DNA from: Bordetella petrii
Lineage (GTDB): Bacteria; Pseudomonadota; Gammaproteobacteria; Burkholderiales; Burkholderiaceae_B
Direction of reading: 5' to 3'
NCBI GenBank assembly: GCA_017745595.1
Contig: WMBV01000038.1
Span: 1-49,224 of the forward strand
Length of the DNA stretch: 49,224 nucleotides
A model generated the notes under the pieces. That model was not told where the DNA came from, searched no databases, and saw nothing but the letters and a program-made list of their open reading frames with translations. The stretch's first letter is position 1. The number at the start of each line of letters is the position of its first letter. Positions 43,539 to 49,224 of the stretch are shown piece after piece. Made by a program: the position numbers and the translations under genes.

Positions 43539-44321
43539 ATGAACAGTAGCCACGCGTTTTCGTCGGTTCCTGTAGAAAACAACACACCAGACACCCCGGC
43601 AGCCATCGAGACCGCGCATCCGGCGCCCGCCGCACCGCCGCTTGCCCCGGCCGCGGAATCCAAAACCGCCAGGCGATTCACGCAATATCTGCGCGAGCAA
43701 TTGTCCAGCGGCAATCTTGCGCCGGGCGTCCGGCTGCCGGCCGAACGCCTGCTGGCCGAGCAGTTCGGCATATCCCGCGGCACCGTGCGCCGGGCGCTCA
43801 AGCAACTCGAGGCCGAAGGCCGCATTGTCGGCATCCGCGGCAGCGGCACTTTCGTGCAGCCGGTGTCCACCGGCCTGAGCCCCCCGCCCAGCATCCCCAA
43901 GCTGGCCAGCCCGGCCGAACTGATCGAGGCGCGCATCTGCATCGAACCCGTCATGCCGGAACTGATCGTGTGCAACGCGCACTCCGACGATTTCGACGCC
44001 ATGGAGCAATGCCTGCGCCGCGCCGAACAGGCCCGCACCATGGCCGAATTCGAAAAACTCGACCACGAACTGCACCGCCTGTTTGCCGTGGCCACGCACA
44101 ATTCCCTGTTCATCCACATCATGGACCTGATCGGCAAGGCGCGCACGGACGGCGGCTGGGCCGTCCTGAAAGAACGCAGCTACACCCCCGAAAGACACCG
44201 CCACTACATGCAGCAGCACAGCGCCATCGTCCAGGCCCTGAAAAACCGCGACCTGCACGAATCGCGCCGGCTGATCACCGAACACCTGGTGCAAATCCGC
44301 AAAAACCTGTTCGGCAACTGA
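43539..44321 (+). CDS. GntR-family regulator (FadR subfamily)
   Basis: 260 residues. After a proline/alanine-rich stretch (1-40) comes a winged helix (RFTQYLREQLSSGNLAPGVRLPAERLLAEQFGISRGTVRRALKQL would span about 46-90). The helical FCD ligand domain has metal-binding-type residues (EARICIEPVMPELI, LDHELHRLFAVATHN, QHSAIVQALKNRD, LITEHL). It likely represses the preceding catabolic cluster in response to a carboxylate. The start is uncertain: a GTG at 43530 is in frame and neither has a clear ribosome site. Confidence 0.9.
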   Translation: MNSSHAFSSVPVENNTPDTPAAIETAHPAPAAPPLAPAAESKTARRFTQYLREQLSSGNLAPGVRLPAERLLAEQFGISRGTVRRALKQLEAEGRIVGIRGSGTFVQPVSTGLSPPPSIPKLASPAELIEARICIEPVMPELIVCNAHSDDFDAMEQCLRRAEQARTMAEFEKLDHELHRLFAVATHNSLFIHIMDLIGKARTDGGWAVLKERSYTPERHRHYMQQHSAIVQALKNRDLHESRRLITEHLVQIRKNLFGN

Positions 44322-44411
44322 GGGGGGCGCCAGATTTCCACTGCCAGGTGTCTGGCTCCGCGGCGTCCCCGGTCGGGCCGCACCGCTTTCATCCCGGGAG
44401 AGGTATTGCCA

Positions 44412-44491
44412 GGTGTCAGGCTCCCGCAGGGTGCCTGACACCAAAGTGTGCAGAGACTATATGGTGTCAGGCACCTGCGGAGCCTGACACC
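44412..44491. repeat. REP-like inverted pair with 20-nt spacer
   Basis: A full copy (44412-44442, GGTGTCAGGC/GCCTGACACC) and a shortened copy (44463-44491) are in opposite orientation. Half copies flank them (AGGTGTCTGGCTCC at 44345, AGGAGCCTGACACC at 44499). The 298-nt gap from gntR to ribB holds these repeats and, in its last 100 nt, presumably the ribB promoter; no FMN riboswitch is seen. Confidence 0.85.
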
Positions 44492-44619
44492 TGGCCTAGG
44501 AGCCTGACACCTGGCCTTGATCGGCGCAATCCTGAAGAATCCGGTCCCGGGGCAGGGCTACGCCGCACGACTCCTCCAAGGGCGGTAAAATCAAGCTTTC
44601 CCGCTCGCACCCGTCCTTC

Positions 44620-45810
44620 ATGACTGCCCCGCTTGCCTCTATTGCGTCCGGCGCCGCCCCGGAATCCTTCGGTATCGCCTCGGTGGCCGAGATCATCGCC
44701 GAGCTGCGCGCCGGCCGCATCGTCATCCTGGTCGACGAAGAAGACCGCGAAAACGAAGGCGATCTGGTCATGGCCGCCGAATTCGTCACGCCCGAGGCCA
44801 TCAATTTCATGGTCACCTACGGCCGCGGCCTGGTCTGCCTGACGCTTACCGAAGAACGCTGCCGCCAGCTCGAACTGCCGCTCATGGCCAGCCGCAACGG
44901 CACCCGCTACGGCACCAACTTCACGCAGTCCATCGAGGCCGCCGTCGGCGTCGAGACCGGCATCTCGGCCTCGGACCGCGCCCGCACCATCCAGGTGGCG
45001 GTGGCGCGCGACGCCAAGCCCAGCGACCTGGTCCAGCCCGGCCACATCTTCCCGGTGCGGGCCGTGCCGGGCGGGGTGCTGGTGCGGGCCGGCCACACCG
45101 AAGCCGGCTGCGACCTCACCGCCATGGCGGGCCTTACGCCGGCGGCGGTCATCTGCGAAATCCTCAATCCCGACGGCACCATGGCGCGCCTGCCCAACCT
45201 GGTCGAATTCGCGCGCCAGCACGACCTGAAAATCGGCACCATCGCCGACCTCATCCAGTACCGCAGCGAACACGAGTCCGTGGTCAAGCGCGTGGGCGAC
45301 CGCCTCATGCAGACCGCCTGGGGCCAGTTCCGCGCCGTGGCCTACCAAGACACCGCCAACGGCGCCGCCCACCTGGCGCTGGTGCATGGCGACATCGACC
45401 CGCGCCGCGAGACCCTGGTGCGCGTGCACGAACCCGCCTCCATCCTCGATGCGCTCGACGCCGGCGCCACCGCCCATAGCTGGGGCGTGGGCCGCGCCCT
45501 GCAGGCCATCGCCGAGGCGCCGGCCGGCGTGGTGGTGCTGATGAACTGCCAGTCGTCCACCGAGCACCTGTTCGAGCAGATCGCCGGCTGGGCCGGCCCC
45601 GACTCGCAGCGGCAGGCCCGCGACGGCGACCGCTACGGGCTGCGCACCTATGGCATCGGCGCGCAAATCCTGCGCGACCTGAACGTCGGCCAGATGCGCC
45701 TGCTGGCCCGCCCGCGCAAAATGCCCAGCATGGCGGGCTTCTCGCTCACCATTACGGGTTACGATTGCGACCCCTCCACCCCCGCCACTTCCCTCAAGGC
45801 CGACACATGA
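44620..45810 (+). CDS. ribB: 3,4-dihydroxy-2-butanone 4-phosphate synthase with degenerate GTP cyclohydrolase II-like domain
   Basis: 396 residues. The N-terminal RibB domain (20-225) makes the four-carbon unit of riboflavin from ribulose 5-phosphate; [11 protein letters not shown] and [15 protein letters not shown] are intact. The C-terminal half follows the GTP cyclohydrolase II fold, but the zinc-binding cysteines expected after LVRVHE are missing ([16 protein letters not shown]). It is therefore probably a single-activity enzyme of the RibBX sort, with GTP cyclohydrolase II encoded elsewhere. It overlaps ribH by ATGA. Confidence 0.92.
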   Translation: MTAPLASIASGAAPESFGIASVAEIIAELRAGRIVILVDEEDRENEGDLVMAAEFVTPEAINFMVTYGRGLVCLTLTEERCRQLELPLMASRNGTRYGTNFTQSIEAAVGVETGISASDRARTIQVAVARDAKPSDLVQPGHIFPVRAVPGGVLVRAGHTEAGCDLTAMAGLTPAAVICEILNPDGTMARLPNLVEFARQHDLKIGTIADLIQYRSEHESVVKRVGDRLMQTAWGQFRAVAYQDTANGAAHLALVHGDIDPRRETLVRVHEPASILDALDAGATAHSWGVGRALQAIAEAPAGVVVLMNCQSSTEHLFEQIAGWAGPDSQRQARDGDRYGLRTYGIGAQILRDLNVGQMRLLARPRKMPSMAGFSLTITGYDCDPSTPATSLKADT

Positions 45811-46334
45811 ATCCTTACATCCTCACCCCCGACCTGAACGGCGAAGGGCTGCACATCGGCATCGTGCGCGCCCGCTTCAACGAAGAAATCGGCCAGGCCG
45901 AACTCGAGGCCTGCCTGCAGCAGCTGGCCGAGATGGGCGTGGACGAACGCGACGTCATGGTGGCCTCCGTGCCCGGCGCGCTCGAACTGGGCGTGGCGCT
46001 GTCGCACATGGCCGAAACCTTCGAGTTCGACGCCCTCATCGCGCTGGGCGCGGTCATCCGCGGCGAAACCTATCATTTCGAGGTGGTCAGCAACGAAATG
46101 GCCCGCGCCATTTCCCGCATCTCGCTGGAAACCGGCATTCCCGTCGCCAACGGCGTGCTCACCGTCGATACCGACGAACAGGCGCAGGCCCGCGCCGCGG
46201 CCAAGGGCAGCGACTGCGCCAAGACGGCGGTCGAAATGGCCAACCTGGTGGCGGCGCTGGAACCCGAAGAAGACGACGAAGACGAATACGAGGACGAAGA
46301 TTTTGACGACGAAGAAACCGACGGCCGCCGATAG
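45807..46334 (+). CDS. ribH: 6,7-dimethyl-8-ribityllumazine synthase
   Basis: 175 residues. It condenses the RibB product with the pyrimidine intermediate to form lumazine, the direct riboflavin precursor. Motifs [17 protein letters not shown] and [14 protein letters not shown] (with the catalytic His) are present. A strongly acidic tail ([17 protein letters not shown]) follows the enzyme fold; it overlaps the nusB start, so part of its composition may reflect the shared DNA. ATG 45807 overlaps the ribB stop. Confidence 0.95.
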   Translation: MNPYILTPDLNGEGLHIGIVRARFNEEIGQAELEACLQQLAEMGVDERDVMVASVPGALELGVALSHMAETFEFDALIALGAVIRGETYHFEVVSNEMARAISRISLETGIPVANGVLTVDTDEQAQARAAAKGSDCAKTAVEMANLVAALEPEEDDEDEYEDEDFDDEETDGRR

Positions 46335-46809
46335 CGCGGCGCAGGCGCGCGCCAATGCCCGCAGCGCGCGGCGCCGGGCGCGCGAATTCGCCCTGCAGGG
46401 CGTGTACGCGTGGCTGCTGCGCGGCGGCGAAGGCACGCAAGACGCCGGCGAAATCGACGCGCACCTGCGCGATGCCGACGACTTCTCCGAGGCCGACGCG
46501 CAGTGGTTCAAGACGCTGCTGCATGGCGTGCTGCGCGAAGCGGCCGGCCTGCGCGAGCGCTTCACGCCCTACATCGACCGTCCGCTGAACGAGCTGTCGC
46601 CGGTCGAGCACGGCATCCTGCTTATCGGCAGCTACGAACTGGTGCATCACCTCGAAGTGCCCTACAAGGTCGCCATCAACGAAGCCGTCGAGCTGGCCAA
46701 GTCGTTCGGCGGCACCGATGGCTTCAAGTTTGTCAACGGCGTGCTCGACAAGCTGGCCGCCGACGTGCGCTCGGCCGAAGTCCAGGCCGCCGCGACGCAG
46801 CGCCGCTAA
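46303..46809 (+). CDS. nusB: Transcription antitermination factor NusB
   Basis: 168 residues, all-helical. With NusE it binds boxA RNA and supports rRNA antitermination. The family opening [48 protein letters not shown] and [33 protein letters not shown] are all clear. No ATG fits; TTG 46303 is the only reasonable start and it overlaps ribH by 32 nt, suggesting coupled translation. The rib-nusB-thiL order is conserved in proteobacteria. Confidence 0.93.
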   Translation: MTTKKPTAADSAAQARANARSARRRAREFALQGVYAWLLRGGEGTQDAGEIDAHLRDADDFSEADAQWFKTLLHGVLREAAGLRERFTPYIDRPLNELSPVEHGILLIGSYELVHHLEVPYKVAINEAVELAKSFGGTDGFKFVNGVLDKLAADVRSAEVQAAATQRR

Positions 46810-46839
46810 GGCCGGCCCGATGCCCGCAGGAAGCCCCTC

Positions 46840-47805
46840 TTGGCATCCGAGTTCGACCTGATCGCGCGTTATTTCGCGCGGCCCGCGCCGGCCGGCATGC
46901 TGGGGGTGGGCGACGACTGCGCGCTGTTCCCGGTGCCGCCCGGCATGCAGGTCGCCACCAGTACCGACCTGCTCATCCAGGGGCGGCATTTCTTTCCCGA
47001 CGTCGATCCCCAGGCCTTGGGCCACAAGTCGCTGGCCGTCAACCTGTCCGACCTGGCCGCCATGGGCGCGCGTCCGCTGGGCTGCGTGCTGGGCCTGGCG
47101 CTGCCGCGGGCCGACGAGCCCTGGCTGGCCGCGTTCGCGCGCGGCTTCCACGACCTGGCCGGCGCGCACGGCTGCCCGCTGATGGGCGGCGATACCACCC
47201 GCAGTCCGCACGACCTGGCCATCAGCGTTACCGTGTTCGGCGCGGTGGCGCCCGGGCGGGCCCTGCGGCGCGACGCCGCGCGCGCGGGCGACCAGATCTG
47301 GGTGTCCGGTGCGCTGGGGGCGGCCGACGTGGCCTATCGCCTGCTCGACGGCCAGCTGCCGCCCGACGCCGCCCGCCTGGCCGGCGCGCGCCGCGCCCTC
47401 GAATGGCCCGAACCCCGCGTGGCGCTGGGGCAGGCCCTGGCGGGCCTGGCCCACGCCGCGATCGATATTTCCGACGGCCTGCTGCAAGACCTGGGGCATG
47501 TGCTGGCCGCCAGCGGCGTGGGCGCGTGCCTGCGCTACGATGCCGTGCCCGCCGCGGCCGCCGTGCAGGGGCTGCCGCCGGCCGTCGCGGTACAGGCCGT
47601 GTTGGGCGGCGGCGACGCTTACGAATTGTGCTTCACCGCGGCGCCCGGCGACCACGACCGTGTGCTGGCCGCCGCGGCGCGCGCCGGCGTGCCCGTCGCG
47701 GTCATCGGCCGCATCGACCCCCGCCCCGGCATCGTGGTCCTGGCGGCCGACGGCCAGCCGCTGGCCGGGCTGCCGCGCGGCTTCGACCACTTTCCGGCTT
47801 CCTGA
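46840..47805 (+). CDS. thiL: Thiamine-monophosphate kinase
   Basis: 321 residues. It phosphorylates thiamine monophosphate to the active diphosphate using ATP. Magnesium/ATP-binding motifs are visible: GVGDDCALFPVP (about 22-33), STDLLIQGRHF, LSDLAAMGARPLG, MGGDTTRS, and DISDGLLQDLGHVL. It starts at TTG 46840 with AGGA about 9 nt upstream; no in-frame ATG would keep the conserved N-terminus. Gap to nusB is 30 nt and to pgpA 3 nt. Confidence 0.94.
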   Translation: MASEFDLIARYFARPAPAGMLGVGDDCALFPVPPGMQVATSTDLLIQGRHFFPDVDPQALGHKSLAVNLSDLAAMGARPLGCVLGLALPRADEPWLAAFARGFHDLAGAHGCPLMGGDTTRSPHDLAISVTVFGAVAPGRALRRDAARAGDQIWVSGALGAADVAYRLLDGQLPPDAARLAGARRALEWPEPRVALGQALAGLAHAAIDISDGLLQDLGHVLAASGVGACLRYDAVPAAAAVQGLPPAVAVQAVLGGGDAYELCFTAAPGDHDRVLAAAARAGVPVAVIGRIDPRPGIVVLAADGQPLAGLPRGFDHFPAS

Positions 47806-47808
47806 TCC

Positions 47809-48348
47809 ATGATCACTGCTTCCGACTCTTCCGCCACGTCCATGCGCAACCGCGTGCGCGTGGCCTATCCATCGCCGCGCTGGGTGGCACGCGATCCGGG
47901 CCGGCTGATTGCCTTCGGCCTGGGCAGCGGGCTGCTGCGGCCGGCCTCGGGCACCTGGGGCACGCTGCTCGCCTGGCTGATCTGGGCCGCGGCCGCGCCG
48001 GCGGCATCCGACCTGGCGCTGGCCATTTTCCTGGCGCTGGCCTTCGCCTACGGCTGCTGGGCCTGCCACCGGGTCGCGCGCGAATTGCAGGTCGACGACC
48101 ATGTCGGTATCGTATGGGACGAAATGGTCGCGTTCTGGCTGGTGCTCTGGCTGACGCCCGCCACGTTTTACGCGCAGTTGGCGGCCTTCGGCCTGTTCCG
48201 CCTGTTCGACATCGCCAAGCCGCCGCCCATCAAGTATTTCGACGCCAGGGTCAAGGGCGGTTTCGGTGTAATGTGGGACGACATCGTGGCCGCGGCCTAC
48301 GCCTTGCTGGTCATGGCCATTCTCGTACGTCTGGGAGCCTTCGCATGA
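47809..48348 (+). CDS. pgpA: Phosphatidylglycerophosphatase A
   Basis: 179 residues. An inner-membrane enzyme that removes phosphate from phosphatidylglycerol phosphate in phospholipid synthesis. PgpA signatures: RPASGTWGTLLAWLIW, VDDHVGIVWDEMVAFW (acidic active-site residues) and FRLFDIAKPPPIKYFDARVKGGFGVMWDD. Three to four hydrophobic segments are present. Its stop overlaps the next start by ATGA. Confidence 0.95.
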   Translation: MITASDSSATSMRNRVRVAYPSPRWVARDPGRLIAFGLGSGLLRPASGTWGTLLAWLIWAAAAPAASDLALAIFLALAFAYGCWACHRVARELQVDDHVGIVWDEMVAFWLVLWLTPATFYAQLAAFGLFRLFDIAKPPPIKYFDARVKGGFGVMWDDIVAAAYALLVMAILVRLGAFA

Positions 48349-48914
48349 CTACGCAGCACAAGCCGGTGCCCGGGCTCGCGCCCGCCACGCTGTCGCAGGC
48401 CCAGGCGCTGGGCCTGGCCGAACGCCTGGGCGCGGCCCTGCAGCGCCGCGGCCTGATCATGGGCACGGCCGAGTCCTGCACCGGCGGCCTGCTGGCGGGC
48501 GCCATTACCGCGGTGGCCGGTTCCAGCGTCTGGTTCGAGCGCGGCTTCGTCACCTACAGCAACGTGGCCAAAGTCACCGAACTGGGCGTTTCGGCCGATA
48601 CGCTCGACCGCTATGGCGCCGTCAGCGAAGAAACCGCCCTTGAAATGGCCAATGGTGTCTTGCTGGCCAGCCCGGACGTGCACATTGCGGCTTCTACCAC
48701 CGGCATCGCCGGGCCGGGCGGCGCCACGTCGGGCAAGCCGGTGGGCATGGTGTGTTTCGGTTTCGCCATACGCGGCGCCGACGGCATCACCTCGCGCGCG
48801 GCCACCCAGGTCTTCGCCGGCGACCGCGCCCAGGTGCGCCAAAGCTCGGTGGTATACGCTCTGCGCGGCCTGCTGGAACTGATCGGCGAACCCGTCAACC
48901 GCAGGGGGGGGTAG
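48345..48914 (+). CDS. pncC: Nicotinamide-nucleotide amidase (CinA C-terminal family)
   Basis: 189 residues forming the stand-alone CinA C-terminal domain. It converts nicotinamide mononucleotide to the nicotinic acid form in pyridine nucleotide recycling. GTAESCTGGLLAGAITAVAG (about 40-59), GFVTYSNVAKVTELGV, STTGIAGPGGATSGKPVG and the closing VRQSSVVYALRGLLELI are typical. It is the last gene of the rib-nusB operon. Confidence 0.94.
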   Translation: MTTQHKPVPGLAPATLSQAQALGLAERLGAALQRRGLIMGTAESCTGGLLAGAITAVAGSSVWFERGFVTYSNVAKVTELGVSADTLDRYGAVSEETALEMANGVLLASPDVHIAASTTGIAGPGGATSGKPVGMVCFGFAIRGADGITSRAATQVFAGDRAQVRQSSVVYALRGLLELIGEPVNRRGG

Positions 48915-48977
48915 TCCCACCCCCGAAGCGCTGCGCGCACCCACCTCGCGGCTGGCAGGCCGCTCGGATTCGCCAGG

Positions 48978-49007
48978 CAGGGAACAGTCCTCAAGGACTG
49001 TTCCCTG
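48978..49007. terminator. Perfect 14-bp palindrome downstream of pncC
   Basis: CAGGGAACAGTCCT and its exact complement are joined by CA. It lies 63 nt past the pncC stop in a 185-nt gene-free stretch before the IS. No T-run follows, so it is either a terminator-like hairpin or a member of a second repeat family; it differs from the GGTGTC type. Confidence 0.55.
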
Positions 49008-49099
49008 TCCGGGCTCATCCCCCTCGAGGGGGCGACGCTGGCGGACCGGCGGAGCCGGATCCGCGGCGTCCCCGCTGGACGCCGCTTGCCAGGTGTCAG

Positions 49100-49134
49100 T
49101 GAACCTGTTCCCTGAGAGCGGACGCCAAGAAGCG
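49100..49134. repeat. IS terminal inverted repeat (right copy)
   Basis: It begins TGAACCTGTTCC, contains GGACGCCA and ends GAAGCG; 29 of 35 positions match the reverse complement of 93-127. Confidence 0.85.
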
Positions 49135-49138
49135 GGAG

Positions 49139-49224
49139 TCAAGCTGAGTGCTTGGATTTTCTGGCATAGTCGTTGGGCGACAGATAGCCGAGCGCGGAGT
49201 GCAGGCGTGTTGGATTATAGAAGC
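49139..49224 (-). CDS. IS3-family transposase OrfB, C-terminus only
   Basis: The last 27 codons are visible and contain FYNPTRLHSALGYLSPNDY, the usual C-terminal end of the DDE integrase domain of IS3-family OrfB proteins. Its stop codon lies 4 nt inside the terminal repeat. The catalytic part is outside the window. Confidence 0.85.
   Translation of the reverse strand, partial: FYNPTRLHSALGYLSPNDYARKSKHSA

Larger units (their letters stand above)
49100..49224 (-). mobile_element. IS3-family insertion sequence, right copy (partial)
   Basis: This is the 3' end of an insertion sequence that continues out of the window to the right. It has the terminal repeat (49100-49134) and the end of an orfB transposase gene. 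It is oriented like the element at 1-127. Immediately outside it is CCAGGTGTCAG, the beginning of a REP-like palindrome whose remainder is missing, so the element appears to have inserted into that repeat. Confidence 0.82.

Noticed and set aside
44322-44619. Possible FMN riboswitch before ribB
   Set aside because: The region contains REP-like repeats, and the conserved FMN-aptamer core segments are not seen.

Overview
The window is GC-rich DNA from a betaproteobacterium, most likely of the Bordetella/Achromobacter group (Alcaligenaceae). A Bug-family solute receptor, the ribB-ribH-nusB-thiL-pgpA-pncC order and a dispersed GGTGTCTGAC...GTCAGACACC palindrome point there; this is inference, since there is no rRNA or species marker. 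No tRNA or rRNA gene was seen.

Layout. (1) Both edges hold the end of an IS3-family insertion sequence in the same orientation (1-127 and 49100-49224); their terminal repeats match at 29 of 35 positions, and both abut a chromosomal palindromic repeat. (2) About 128-15850 is a genomic island, visibly richer in A/T than its flanks in several genes. It has a P4-type integrase at the left; a defence cargo of a small HTH protein, hsdR, hsdM, a DUF1016/YhcG-type nuclease gene, hsdS with an unusual C-terminal extension, and a 1012-residue reverse transcriptase-nitrilase fusion resembling defence-associated RT type 1; then an integrase-like gene, about 330 nt dense in stem-loops with no gene, an STY4528-type island replication gene, candidate integrase arm sites, and a deleted relic of a second P4-type integrase at the right edge. 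(3) 15.9-23.4 kb is accessory metabolism and regulation: an MFS carrier, a cytosine deaminase-like amidohydrolase, LysR, an exported ankyrin protein, a YqjH/YqjI-like ferric reductase and PadR pair, MarR, and adenine deaminase. (4) 23.5-32.5 kb is largely housekeeping: AsmA, a MOSC-N-only protein, BenE, ferredoxin, coaD, rsmD, ftsY and a CYTH-CHAD protein. (5) 32.6-38 kb is a minus-strand cluster: HAD phosphatase, IclR regulator, and a phosphonate-type ABC importer (phnD, phnC, two phnE). (6) 38.1-44.3 kb is a plus-strand catabolic cluster: Bug receptor, two-subunit molybdenum hydroxylase, ModA-like protein without a signal peptide, FAH-family hydrolase and GntR regulator. (7) 44.6-48.9 kb is the riboflavin/NusB/ThiL/PgpA/PncC operon.

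The island genes from 1717 to 12572 all run rightward with short gaps or overlaps, so the type I restriction-modification system, the YhcG-like nuclease and the RT-nitrilase may be expressed together as a defence unit. The palindromic repeats occur between genes, often as an inverted pair with a 20- or 29-nt spacer, and stem changes in one arm are usually matched in the other.
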